Origin: Anaeromicrobium sp.
Lineage (GTDB): Bacteria; Bacillota; Clostridia; Peptostreptococcales; Thermotaleaceae
DNA length: 53,319 bases
Assembly (NCBI RefSeq): GCF_025210435.1
Contig: NZ_JAOART010000110.1
Location: 1-53,319, forward strand
Direction of reading: 5' to 3'
Position numbers and translations under genes: made by a program. This document shows positions 26,673-35,760 of this stretch, in pieces. The notes under the pieces were generated by a model. It was not told the origin of the DNA and did not search any database. It saw only the letters and a program-made list of their open reading frames with translations. Every line of letters begins with the position of its first letter. Positions within the stretch are counted from its first letter, which is position 1.

Positions 26673-27293
26673 ATGGCAAAACAAATTGAAGGGGTCTATG
26701 AAAAAGTAATCACAGTTGCAAAAAGTGAATTTTTACAAAATGGTTTTCAAAGGGCTTCTTTGCGCACTATTGCAACAAAGGGAGGTACTACAACTGGCTC
26801 TATTTATACTCGATTCGGAGATAAAGAAGGACTTTTTTTAGCAATAGTAGAGCCTTTTGCAACGAAACTTCTTGCTATGTTTATAGAAATACAGGAAAAT
26901 TTCCATAATTTCAGTAGAAAAGATCAAAGAGAACAAATGTGCGAATATACCTCTCATAGTGTAGATAATATGATTGATTTTATGTATGAACATTTGGGGG
27001 AATGTAAGTTACTACTGGAGGGCTCCCAAGGTACAAAATTTGAGAATTTTACTGATGATTTTATTTCTATTGAGGAGGAATATACCCACAAATATATTGA
27101 AACCGTAGGCTGTGAAATATGCGAAAATCTTAAATTTTTAAAAGACATCGTTCATATGATTACTACTGCTTATTTTGAAAGTTTTTTTGAAGTGATTCGT
27201 CATAATATGGAAAAAGAAGAAGCAAAAAAATACATTAAAGTATTAAGCAATTATCATCTTGCAGGTTTTGAAGCTGTCTTTCAATGTACCTAA
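26673..27293 (+). CDS. TetR/AcrR family regulator
   Basis: 206 residues from the ATG at 26673 (GGAGGT upstream). The N-terminal helix-turn-helix is clear (FLQNGFQRASLRTIATKGGT then TTGSIYTRFGDKEGLF). The C-terminal ligand-binding part is unassigned. It precedes two ABC exporter genes and has a perfect palindrome over its promoter, so it is likely a local repressor that responds to an exported compound. Codon use here (more CGT, GGC, GCG) differs somewhat from the AGA/AGG-rich neighbours. Confidence 0.9.
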   Translation: MAKQIEGVYEKVITVAKSEFLQNGFQRASLRTIATKGGTTTGSIYTRFGDKEGLFLAIVEPFATKLLAMFIEIQENFHNFSRKDQREQMCEYTSHSVDNMIDFMYEHLGECKLLLEGSQGTKFENFTDDFISIEEEYTHKYIETVGCEICENLKFLKDIVHMITTAYFESFFEVIRHNMEKEEAKKYIKVLSNYHLAGFEAVFQCT

Positions 27294-27382
27294 ATAAGTT
27301 TATTGGGCTGTTATTCTTAATGGGATTTCAGCCTTACAATAAAAAAAGTTAGAGAAAACTAACTACTTAAGGGGGAAATAGT

Positions 27383-29125
27383 ATGAAAACAAAAAATCCT
27401 TTGCTTCGGTTATGGGAACTTGGAGAGGGTGAACAAGGCAAGTTAAAAAGTGCTATTATATTGGCGCTTTTGGGCGTGATTTTTGGCATAGTACCATATT
27501 TTTGCGCTGGAAAGATTGTTGTAGGTTTGCTAAATGATGAAAAGACTTTTAACTTTTATCTTTTTTGGAGTGGCATAGCCATGTCAGGATATTTTTTGCG
27601 TACCTTGCTTTACAACTTAGCACTTGCCTTTTCCCACAAAGGGACATTTAGGATTTTGAAAAATATTCGTCAAATGGTTTTAGAAAAATTACCCAAGCTA
27701 CCCCTAGGTTCTGTAATGGAAATATCTAGCGGTAAGTTAAAACAAATTATTGTGGATCAAGTTGAGAGTATGGAAACTACTCTTGCCCATCTTCTACCCG
27801 AAATGACATCTAATCTAATCGCACCAATATTGGTTATTATATACCTTTTTGTTTTAGATTGGCGTATGGCATTTTTATCCTTGGTATCTATTCCTATCGG
27901 TATGCTTTTTATGATGATGATTATGAGAAATTATTCAAAGGACTATGAAAAATCCGTAAAAACCACACAAGATATGAATGAAACCATAGTTGAGTATATC
28001 AGTGGTATCGAAGTAATCAAGGCATATAATCAGGGTAAAAACTCCTATGCAAAATTTGAAACTAGAGTAAACGCAAATGCCTCCTATTATTACAACTGGA
28101 TGAAGCGTTGCCAATTTGGCATGGCACTTGCTTTTTCTATTGCGCCTACTACTTTAATTACAGTTCTTCCTATGGGATTTATTTTTTATTCAAATGGAAG
28201 TTTATATTTAGAAAGCTTTATTATGATTATTATTTTATCAATGAGCATTGTGGGTCCTTTGATTGCTGCTATGGCTTTTATTGACAATTTAGCAAAGGTG
28301 GGAACAACGGTTGCCTCTGTGGATGAACTATTAAACGCTGAGGAACAAAATCATGGAGCAACAAAAGTTGTTCTCCAAAATAGAGATATTAAGCTATCAG
28401 ATGTTTCTTTTAGCTACAATGAAGAGAAAGAGATTTTACACAATTTAAATCTCTCTATTCCAACTGGCTCTGTAACAGCGTTGGTAGGCCCTTCTGGCAG
28501 TGGTAAATCTACTATTGCAAAGTTAATCGCAGGATTTTGGGATGTTCCAGAAGGGAAAATCACCATTGGCGGAGTTGATGTAAAAAATATTCCTCTTTCA
28601 CAGCTTTATGATGAAGTTGCTTTTGTTTCCCAAGATAATTTTTTGTTTGATGATACTGTTATGAATAATATTCGTATGGGTAATATCAAGGCAACAGATG
28701 AACAAGTAATTGCAGCAGCAATACAGGCAGGTTGTAATGAATTTATTAAAGAATTAGAGCGTGGTTATTATACAAAAGTCGGCGGTGGAGGAGTGCACCT
28801 CTCAGGAGGGGAAAAGCAAAGAATTTCTATTGCAAGAGCAATGCTTAAGAATTCTCCTATCGTTGTCTTAGATGAAGCCACTGCCTATATAGATCCTGAA
28901 AATGAAGGGATTATTCAAATGGCTGTTGCTAAGCTTGTAAAAGGTAAAACTCTTATTTTAATCGCCCATCGTTTATCTACAATTACAAACGTAGATAAAA
29001 TTGTGGTGGTGAAAAACGGATTTATTGAAGCAGAGGGTACTCATGATGAATTATTAGAAGAAAACAAACTCTATAAAAATATGTGGATGGCACATATGGG
29101 CATGAGAGAGGAGGAAATAGCATGA
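27383..29125 (+). CDS. ABC exporter half, permease fused to ATPase
   Basis: 580 residues. Six membrane segments in residues 20-300, then a nucleotide-binding domain with Walker A GPSGSGKST near residue 373, Q-loop FVSQDN, signature HLSGGEKQRISIARAM, and Walker B IVVLDEATAYIDPE. The membrane part and gene pair match heterodimeric multidrug-type exporters found next to TetR genes. Its stop overlaps the start of the second half in an ATGA. Substrate unknown. Confidence 0.92.
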   Translation: MKTKNPLLRLWELGEGEQGKLKSAIILALLGVIFGIVPYFCAGKIVVGLLNDEKTFNFYLFWSGIAMSGYFLRTLLYNLALAFSHKGTFRILKNIRQMVLEKLPKLPLGSVMEISSGKLKQIIVDQVESMETTLAHLLPEMTSNLIAPILVIIYLFVLDWRMAFLSLVSIPIGMLFMMMIMRNYSKDYEKSVKTTQDMNETIVEYISGIEVIKAYNQGKNSYAKFETRVNANASYYYNWMKRCQFGMALAFSIAPTTLITVLPMGFIFYSNGSLYLESFIMIIILSMSIVGPLIAAMAFIDNLAKVGTTVASVDELLNAEEQNHGATKVVLQNRDIKLSDVSFSYNEEKEILHNLNLSIPTGSVTALVGPSGSGKSTIAKLIAGFWDVPEGKITIGGVDVKNIPLSQLYDEVAFVSQDNFLFDDTVMNNIRMGNIKATDEQVIAAAIQAGCNEFIKELERGYYTKVGGGGVHLSGGEKQRISIARAMLKNSPIVVLDEATAYIDPENEGIIQMAVAKLVKGKTLILIAHRLSTITNVDKIVVVKNGFIEAEGTHDELLEENKLYKNMWMAHMGMREEEIA

Positions 29126-30858
29126 TTAAAACATTTAAGAAAATATGGAGCTTTGCAGGAAAAGAAAAAGGAAACATAAATAAGTCAGTTTTTATAAGTT
29201 TTATTTACGCAATATTTTCTATGTTAGAAATTACCTCAATATATTTGGTTTTGTCTGGAATCTTAGGGGGAAGTCAAAATCTTAATATAGCTTTGATTGC
29301 CTTTGGTTTAATTTTAGTCAGCATATTTGGAAAAGCAACAATGAAATATTATTCTCAATTACAGCAAACTCATGCCGGATATTTTATGGTAGCAAATAAG
29401 AGAATTCAAATTGCCGACAAACTAAAGCATGTACCAATGGGATACTTTAACGAAAATAGTTTGGGTGAAATTACAGGTGTTTCTACTACCGTTTTAGAAA
29501 CTGTGGAAATGGTTGCACCTATGGTTTTGGTAAATGTCCTAAGTGGACTAATCAATTCTTTAATTTTTACTGTGATGATTCTTGTTTTTGATTGGAGAAT
29601 CGGAATTCTTGTGGTAGCAGGAACTATTATTTATCTGACCATTTCTTCTTCCACGGAGAAAAAATCAGTCATGTTTGCTCCGAAAAGACAAAAATCCCAA
29701 GCAATTCTAGTTTCAGCTGTGCTCGAATATATTCAAGGTATGAGCATTGTAAAATCCTTTAATCTTACAGGAAAAGGGGATAAAACATTGCGTTATGCTT
29801 TGGAAAATAACTGCGAAAGTAATTTAAATATGGAAAAGATGTTCACTCCCTATATTATGATGCAAGAGCTTGTTTTACAAATTTTTAGTATTGCTATAAT
29901 CCTTTTAAGTGTTAATTTTTACTTGGATGGAACGATGACTTTATTAAATACGTTGATGATGGTGATTGTGTCTTTTTTGGTTTTTTCCCATATTCAATCT
30001 GCTGGTAGTAGTATATCTCTACTAAGAATAGTAAGTAGTTCAATAGACGAGGCAAATAAAATGGATACTATTCCCGAAATAGACGAAAAGGGAACAAACA
30101 TACAACCTAAGAATCATGATATTGAATTTAAAAATGTTGATTTCTCTTATGAAGAAAGAAAGATTCTAAGTAACATCAATATTAAAATACCTCAAAGAAC
30201 CACTACAGCCATTGTGGGTCCAAGTGGTTCTGGTAAAACAACTCTTTGTAATTTGATTGCAAGATTTTGGGATATAGATAGTGGTAGTATAACTATTGGA
30301 GGAAAGAATATAAAGGATTACAGTTTGGAATCACTTATGGATCAAATTAGTATGGTGTTTCAAAAGGTATACCTATTTGCCGATACCGTTGAAAATAATA
30401 TTAAATTTGGTAAGCCAAATGCAAGCCGAGAGGATGTAATAATAGCGGCTAAAAAGGCTTGTTGTCATGATTTCATTATGGAACTTCCCGATGGCTACGA
30501 TACTGTAATTGGCGAAGGTGGTGATACTCTTTCTGGAGGTGAAAAGCAAAGATTATCTATTGCTCGTGCCCTTTTAAAAGATTCTCCTATTGTAATTTTA
30601 GATGAAGCCACAGCCAATGTGGACCCTGAAAACGAGGATAAACTGCAAACGGCAATTGAATCCTTAACCCACAATAAAACAATTATTATGATTGCCCATA
30701 GATTAAAAACTGTCCGCTCGGCAGAACAACTTCTTGTGGTTGATAAGGGTAGTATTGTTCAGCAAGGTAATCATAATGAGCTCATGGCTAATAAAGGCAT
30801 TTACAAAACATTTGTTATGAGCAGAGAAACAGCGGCTAAATGGAAGGTGAAAATTTAA
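29122..30858 (+). CDS. ABC exporter second half, permease fused to ATPase
   Basis: 578 residues from the ATG at 29122, chosen for its AGAGGAGG site; a longer frame from 29083 lies within the first gene. Six membrane segments are followed by Walker A GPSGSGKTT, signature TLSGGEKQRLSIARAL and Walker B IVILDEATANVDPE. Both halves have intact catalytic motifs, so both ATP sites could be active. Confidence 0.92.
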   Translation: MIKTFKKIWSFAGKEKGNINKSVFISFIYAIFSMLEITSIYLVLSGILGGSQNLNIALIAFGLILVSIFGKATMKYYSQLQQTHAGYFMVANKRIQIADKLKHVPMGYFNENSLGEITGVSTTVLETVEMVAPMVLVNVLSGLINSLIFTVMILVFDWRIGILVVAGTIIYLTISSSTEKKSVMFAPKRQKSQAILVSAVLEYIQGMSIVKSFNLTGKGDKTLRYALENNCESNLNMEKMFTPYIMMQELVLQIFSIAIILLSVNFYLDGTMTLLNTLMMVIVSFLVFSHIQSAGSSISLLRIVSSSIDEANKMDTIPEIDEKGTNIQPKNHDIEFKNVDFSYEERKILSNINIKIPQRTTTAIVGPSGSGKTTLCNLIARFWDIDSGSITIGGKNIKDYSLESLMDQISMVFQKVYLFADTVENNIKFGKPNASREDVIIAAKKACCHDFIMELPDGYDTVIGEGGDTLSGGEKQRLSIARALLKDSPIVILDEATANVDPENEDKLQTAIESLTHNKTIIMIAHRLKTVRSAEQLLVVDKGSIVQQGNHNELMANKGIYKTFVMSRETAAKWKVKI

Positions 30859-30867
30859 TCATAGTCT

Positions 30868-30900
30868 ATAAAATCTCCTTAACAGGAGATTTTATTTTTT
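30868..30900 (+). terminator. Terminator of the exporter operon
   Basis: AAAATCTCCT, loop, AGGAGATTTT, followed by ATTTTTT. Confidence 0.85.
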
Positions 30901-30909
30901 CTAGAATAA

Positions 30910-31215
30910 ATTCTAAACCTTATAATCGTTGGAACGGATGCATTATTAGCAGGTATCACTGAAGAAGAAGCAAAGGGACTTAAAAGTGCTGGTATCGCCA
31001 CAATTGTATATTGGGCTTTAGTGGGAATATCTTTAATTCCACAAGATTCTCCATTTGGAAGTGATACAGGTGGTTTTATACCATTGCCATTCTTAAAGGG
31101 GATAGTAACTTTCTTGTTCTTATGGTTCTTAACAAGGGGTATTGCTTACGGTATAACATCAGGTAAAATTAAAAAAGGTGCTGATATACCTATTGAGTTG
31201 TTTAAACAAATATAA
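30910..31215 (+). pseudogene. Remnant of an AbgT-family transporter (C-terminal fragment)
   Basis: About 102 codons stay open in one frame after an in-frame TAA at 30907, without a start codon or ribosome binding site at the 5' edge. The sequence EEEAKGLKSAGIATIVYWAL, then PLPFLKGIVTFLFLWFL and ARGI/GIAYGITSGKIKKG-type segment, resembles the last part of aminobenzoyl-glutamate (AbgT) family transporters. Most of the gene is missing. It begins right after the terminator of the TetR/ABC unit, so that unit or a deletion probably removed the 5' part. Confidence 0.65.
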
Positions 31216-31253
31216 ACCAGTTAACAAAGGAAAAATCCCTGTTAACTGGTTTT
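31213..31253. terminator. Terminator after the AbgT remnant
   Basis: AAACCAGTTAACA and TGTTAACTGGTTT form a 13-bp stem, followed by TGTTAT. It probably once served the intact transporter gene. Confidence 0.75.
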
Positions 31254-31331
31254 GTTATATAAATAAAATTGTTTATGATAACAAGTGTTAAAAGGAACTG
31301 GTTTCCCAATTCCTAAAACAAATAGATGAGT

Positions 31332-31598
31332 TTATTTAGCCTGATCAGAAACTAAACTATCATTTGCAGCCATTTCCTTTTCAGCTATTAAATCCTCAAT
31401 ATTTTCCTTTTCTAAAACTAACTCTTCTAAGGTCATAGTACTTCTATTTTTAGAGGTACCGTGACTAGGTACTTGAATTCCCTGTTGTCTTAAGAAATCA
31501 TCAATTTTTTCTTGGTTTTTCTTATAAGCATAGTATCCTAAAGCGGAAACACCTACTCCCACTGCAAAACCAGTAATGTATTCACTTTTTATTGGCAT
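31332..31598 (-). CDS. Small single-span membrane protein of the HMA_2 cluster
   Basis: 88 residues from the ATG at 31598 (GAAAGGAGGTG upstream). A Gly-rich hydrophobic segment TGFAVGVGVSALGYYAYK at residues 9-26 is followed by a charged C-terminal part with a predicted helical stretch (LEELVLEKENIEDLIAEKEM). No known family recognised. It is the last gene of the cluster, 29 bases after the 278-residue HMA_2 protein, and probably a partner of the transport complex. Confidence 0.7.
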   Translation of the reverse strand: MPIKSEYITGFAVGVGVSALGYYAYKKNQEKIDDFLRQQGIQVPSHGTSKNRSTMTLEELVLEKENIEDLIAEKEMAANDSLVSDQAK

Positions 31599-31627
31599 AA
31601 TTTCACCTCCTTTCAATTATGTATTTA

Positions 31628-32464
31628 TTAATATTTAAGTCTTAAGAATATGCGATTGTCTAATTTTCCAATACCCTCTAAAATATCTCCATGGGATCTT
31701 GATACGTTCTTCATTTGTTTCATCCATCCAATTTGACTTGTCTCTAGTCCAATAGATTTGGTCATTGAATAGATCAATCTACCAACTAGATCTTTACCAT
31801 CCTTTATACTTTTCTTTGGCATGATTGCAACATCATAATAGGTGGATGATTGTTCTTTGTCATAGACTTTAAAGGCTTGTAGAATCATCTTCTCTCCTGA
31901 AGCATCAATTAAATGTCTTCCAAAGGCAGTTAACCAGGTTCCCGTTGTGGCTGGTAAAAAGTTTTCTTTTTTCATGGCATTAATAAGATAAACTACTGAT
32001 AAAACCTCAGGATCATAAACACCATGGGATTTAACTTCAGACCATGCATGGTATATAATGGATCCAATACTGCTTAGTGCTGCATTCCATTTTAGAAAGT
32101 TTTGTATACCTAAGGGTAGTTTTGTAAGCTTCATGGCCCATGCAGCAGTCAATGAAATTCCTGCATAACGGTCTAAGCTATGAAACTCTTTCTCTGCTGT
32201 TTTTGTAGAAATTTCTACTGCTGTTAAATCATGATCTACTGATACAGCTAGTCCTACTCTTATGAGTATTTCAGATGCATCTACTTCACTTGGATTATAA
32301 TGAATCAAAATAGATTTTGTAATAGGACTATATTTAACAGAATAAATTCCTGCATGTCCCATAACATCTTTTTCAAACTTCTCTACATTTTTAGGTGGCC
32401 AGGAAAGAGATAATCTTAAACGACCAGATAAAGTGTGTAAAATAGTTATACCTAAAGTTTGCAT
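31628..32464 (-). CDS. HMA_2-type domain protein
   Basis: 278 residues. The N-terminal 80 residues have the ferredoxin-like HMA_2 pattern: ILHTLSGRLRLSLSW, then VKYSPITKSILIHYNPSEV. There is no CxxC metal motif. The rest contains weakly hydrophobic helices (residues 95-160) and a conserved-looking C-terminal part that resembles no family I recognise. It follows the P-type ATPase gene by 6 bases, so the two are cotranscribed. Confidence 0.75.
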   Translation of the reverse strand: MQTLGITILHTLSGRLRLSLSWPPKNVEKFEKDVMGHAGIYSVKYSPITKSILIHYNPSEVDASEILIRVGLAVSVDHDLTAVEISTKTAEKEFHSLDRYAGISLTAAWAMKLTKLPLGIQNFLKWNAALSSIGSIIYHAWSEVKSHGVYDPEVLSVVYLINAMKKENFLPATTGTWLTAFGRHLIDASGEKMILQAFKVYDKEQSSTYYDVAIMPKKSIKDGKDLVGRLIYSMTKSIGLETSQIGWMKQMKNVSRSHGDILEGIGKLDNRIFLRLKY

Positions 32465-32470
32465 CTAAGA

Positions 32471-34675
32471 CTAAGTCCTCCTTTCGAAGTCATGATAAAG
32501 CAATCTTGTGGAATTTAATACCACTGCAATTGTACTAAAATTATGAAGGACAGAACCCCAAAATACAGGCAATACTCCGATAGATCCTAGGATCAATCCT
32601 AAACTATTGATTCCAATAGTTGTTGCAAAATTTTGTTTTACAATTTTCATAGTAACCTTGGATAAATTCACTATGGAAGGTATTAACAATGGTTCATCTC
32701 GAGTAATGGTAATATCTGCAGCTTCCACTGCAATATCTGTCGTTCCTCCACCAAGGGCAACACCTACATCTGCATAGGCTAGAGCTGGTGCATCATTGAT
32801 TCCATCTCCTACCATGATTACCTTTGATCCTTTAGATTGTAATTGCAATACGGATTTTGCTTTATCTTCTGGTAATAGTTCCGATTCAAAACGGTCCATA
32901 GCCATTCTACTTGCAATAATCTCAGCCTGATGCTCAATATCACCTGTAAGAAGGATGGCATCATCTATACCCAATTGACGAAGCCTGTTGATAGATTTTT
33001 TCATATTTTCTCTCAACGTGTCTTGTATGCCAAAAATACCTATGAATTTTCCATCGTATCCTACATAAATAACATTTTCTCCCCTTGATGAAAGTTGGTT
33101 TATTTCTTTCTTAAGTGAATTAATTTCTATATGATTTTCTTTCATGAATTTTTTATTTCCAACTAATACAATTTTTCCATCAACATCCGTTTCTACTCCT
33201 CTGCCCACATGAACCTTAGTTTCTCCATGGGCAGGAATATTCCAACCAGATCTGTTTATTTTATTCATGACTGCAACAGCCATTGGATGGGTAGATACTT
33301 CTTCTGCTGCTGATGCAATTTCAACTACTCTTCTTGGAGTCATGTCCTCATGGGCTGGTACAATACTTATAATTTTAGGTTTTCCCTCTGTCATGGTTCC
33401 TGTCTTGTCTAATATTAAAGTATCTGATTCAGCCAAGGATTCTATATAGTTTCCACCCTTTACTAAAACCCCATTTTTAGCAGCTGTGTGGATGGCTGCT
33501 GAAAGAGCCGTAGCTGTTGAAAGTCTCACACCACAGGAATAATCTATGATCATCATATTTAGAGCCCTTGTAACACTCTTTGTAAAGGCATAAACTAGTC
33601 CTGCTAAGGCGAAATTTAATGGGATAGCTTGTGCTGAAAATTTATCTGCATATACTTGCATCTGTGCCTTTTGATGGCTTGCTTCTTCTACTAAATGAAC
33701 AATTTTTGATACAGCCGTTTGATCACCAATCTTTTGTGCTTTAATAGTGATGTTTCCAGATTTAACCACTGTTCCAGCGAAAACATTTTCTCCCTTTTCC
33801 TTTAAAATAGGCATAAATTCTCCTGTGATAGAAGCCTGATCAATAACTCCTTCACCTGATTGGACTATACCATCCACACTGATTTTTTCACCCGTGTGTA
33901 CTACTACTAAATCATCTTTCTGTACTTCTTTTATGCTAACTTTCTTAAGACTTCCATCTGTTCTTTGTAACCATACAAATTCTTCTCCCACATGAAGCAT
34001 ATCCTTTATGGCATTTCGGGTACGGTTCATAGTATAAGCTGTTAACAATTCAGCAATATCAGATAATAAAATGGTCGTAAGAGCAGAAACGTCTCTTCCT
34101 GTGATTAAACTTGTAACAATAGATGCCATAGTTAAAGTATCTGCATTTGGACGATGGGTCTTTACTAGTGATTTAATTCCACTTTTAAATATGGAAGTAG
34201 ATAAAGCAATACTTCCTATGGCAGGTATCGTTGTAAATCTAGATAAAAAGGATCCTCCCACTGTTGTTTTGTTATTTGCAATGGCAGAATACCCAATTGT
34301 AGCACCTGTTATTACCAATCTCTTTACCATTGTAGAAATAGATTCTTCTTGTATACGTCTTTCTGTTACAGTTAATTGATTTTTTTCATCCCTTTCTCTC
34401 TTATGGGCTACAAGAGAGTAAGAAGAAAAAACAGCCTCTACAATTTCTAAAAGATCTTCTGGCGTTGCTACTTGACTATCGTAAAAAATTAATATATTCT
34501 TCGTAAGGCTATTCACATGAGCTTCTCTAATAGCAGTAATGTTATTCAAATTTTTCGCTAAATCCTCTGAATAATCTTCTAAGTATTGTAATGCCCTAAT
34601 TCCTATTCGAATTCTTCCTTTTATACTATGTATAATTTCACACTTTAAAAGTGGGGTTTTTCTATTTATACCCAC
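32471..34675 (-). CDS. P1B-type metal-transporting ATPase with N-terminal HMA_2 domain and SCG motif
   Basis: 734 residues from a GTG with AAGGGGG upstream. Residues 10-90 form an HMA_2 domain (EIIHSIKGRIRIGIRALQYL) without CxxC. The actuator motif ITGEF, phosphorylation site D423 in LDKTGTMTEG, HP motif STHPMAVAV and hinge GDGINDAPALAYADVGVAL are intact, so it should be an active pump. The membrane metal motif is YSCG (C381) instead of the CPC/SPC seen in common heavy-metal ATPases. The metal cannot be assigned. All flanking genes of the cluster encode further HMA_2 domains. Confidence 0.88.
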   Translation of the reverse strand: MGINRKTPLLKCEIIHSIKGRIRIGIRALQYLEDYSEDLAKNLNNITAIREAHVNSLTKNILIFYDSQVATPEDLLEIVEAVFSSYSLVAHKRERDEKNQLTVTERRIQEESISTMVKRLVITGATIGYSAIANNKTTVGGSFLSRFTTIPAIGSIALSTSIFKSGIKSLVKTHRPNADTLTMASIVTSLITGRDVSALTTILLSDIAELLTAYTMNRTRNAIKDMLHVGEEFVWLQRTDGSLKKVSIKEVQKDDLVVVHTGEKISVDGIVQSGEGVIDQASITGEFMPILKEKGENVFAGTVVKSGNITIKAQKIGDQTAVSKIVHLVEEASHQKAQMQVYADKFSAQAIPLNFALAGLVYAFTKSVTRALNMMIIDYSCGVRLSTATALSAAIHTAAKNGVLVKGGNYIESLAESDTLILDKTGTMTEGKPKIISIVPAHEDMTPRRVVEIASAAEEVSTHPMAVAVMNKINRSGWNIPAHGETKVHVGRGVETDVDGKIVLVGNKKFMKENHIEINSLKKEINQLSSRGENVIYVGYDGKFIGIFGIQDTLRENMKKSINRLRQLGIDDAILLTGDIEHQAEIIASRMAMDRFESELLPEDKAKSVLQLQSKGSKVIMVGDGINDAPALAYADVGVALGGGTTDIAVEAADITITRDEPLLIPSIVNLSKVTMKIVKQNFATTIGINSLGLILGSIGVLPVFWGSVLHNFSTIAVVLNSTRLLYHDFERRT

Positions 34676-34682
34676 GGAACTT

Positions 34683-35060
34683 TTACCCCCTTAATTCATT
34701 TCTAACAATTTCTATCATGTGTTGTACTTCTTCATCTAATTGATCCTGAGAAATATTTTCTATTTCTTTTCTGTGTTTACCAAGAATCTTTACAATTTTA
34801 TTCATTTCCTCTAATATTTCCTTATCATTAGTAACTGTCTTATCATATTGAATAACTGCATTTCCAGATATGTAACTAAAAGAAATAGATTCTACCCCTT
34901 GTAACTCTAAAAAGATAGGATTTAAAGTATCTTCCTTGATTTGCCATTCTGAAGGAATATTTTTAATAGCAGGAATATGAACGCGAAGTCTACCAGGTAT
35001 ACTATGAACAACTTTTATTTTATAAAACATATCAAATACTTTACCAAAAATGTTTATCAT
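34683..35060 (-). CDS. HMA_2-type domain protein, small
   Basis: 125 residues. VVHSIPGRLRVHIPAIKNIP near residue 18 and GNAVIQYDKTV near residue 66 form the HMA_2 pattern. The C-terminal third is helical and charged. No CxxC and no clear membrane span. Ends 8 bases before the ATPase start. Confidence 0.75.
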   Translation of the reverse strand: MINIFGKVFDMFYKIKVVHSIPGRLRVHIPAIKNIPSEWQIKEDTLNPIFLELQGVESISFSYISGNAVIQYDKTVTNDKEILEEMNKIVKILGKHRKEIENISQDQLDEEVQHMIEIVRNELRG

Positions 35061-35063
35061 TAT

Positions 35064-35624
35064 CTATCCCTTCCTTAAAAGATTGTAGCCCCACCAAAAC
35101 AGATTATAGGGTCCTGGCGTTGTATTATTTTTATCAATAACTATTTTTTTTGCCCCCCAGAAAATAAGCATTAAGGGAAGTAATGTTTTTAAATCAACAA
35201 TTCCTTGTGTATTTTCATAAAAGGATCTATTTAAGGCATTTCCAAATTGTTGGATTTCCTTTGATATTTTAGATTTTTCATTTTTATCCAAGTTTTCTTC
35301 TAATCCCATTAACTTTATAATCACAGAAATAAGGATTATTGGCTCAATTTCCGTAGGATTATAGTGTAGTAATATGCTTCCTGTTAGGGTGTTGACTTCA
35401 ATATGTTCAACGCTTTTCATACGAATCATTTGACTTAGTAACATATCTTTTTCTACTTCATTTCCAATGAGTTTTGGAACATATAATCTAATTCTCCCAT
35501 TTAGGGTATGTTTTATTTCTATCACACCCTTAAAGCTGGGTAATCTTGATTTTTTTGCCCTTTTTATGAATGTTTTTTTACCTAAAAAAAGACCTGCTAC
35601 TATACTAGCCACTATATTACTCAA
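35064..35624 (-). CDS. HMA_2-type domain protein
   Basis: 186 residues from a TTG with AAAGGAG upstream. An N-terminal hydrophobic segment (NIVASIVAGLFLG) is followed by the HMA_2 domain (EIKHTLNGRIRLYVPKLIG, GSILLHYNPTEIEP), then a C-terminal hydrophobic stretch (LKTLLPLMLIFWGAKKIV). Its stop lies 3 bases before the 125-residue gene start, in the same operon as the ATPase. Confidence 0.75.
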   Translation of the reverse strand: MSNIVASIVAGLFLGKKTFIKRAKKSRLPSFKGVIEIKHTLNGRIRLYVPKLIGNEVEKDMLLSQMIRMKSVEHIEVNTLTGSILLHYNPTEIEPIILISVIIKLMGLEENLDKNEKSKISKEIQQFGNALNRSFYENTQGIVDLKTLLPLMLIFWGAKKIVIDKNNTTPGPYNLFWWGYNLLRKG

Positions 35625-35715
35625 GAGTTCACACTCCTTTCTACTTTTTTTTGTTAATTATACCATATTTCTACATAAAATAGGGTGTTTTTATAGATAA
35701 TAATTTTCAATTGAT

Positions 35716-35756
35716 AAAAAAACGCATTTATCCTTTGATAAATGCGTTTTTTTATG
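35716..35756. terminator. Terminator inside the HMA_2 cluster
   Basis: AAAAAACGCATTTATC and GATAAATGCGTTTTTTT form a strong stem between the first HMA_2 gene and the rest. It may reduce expression of the ATPase relative to the first gene, or the second part may have its own promoter. Confidence 0.85.
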
Positions 35757-35760
35757 TGAT

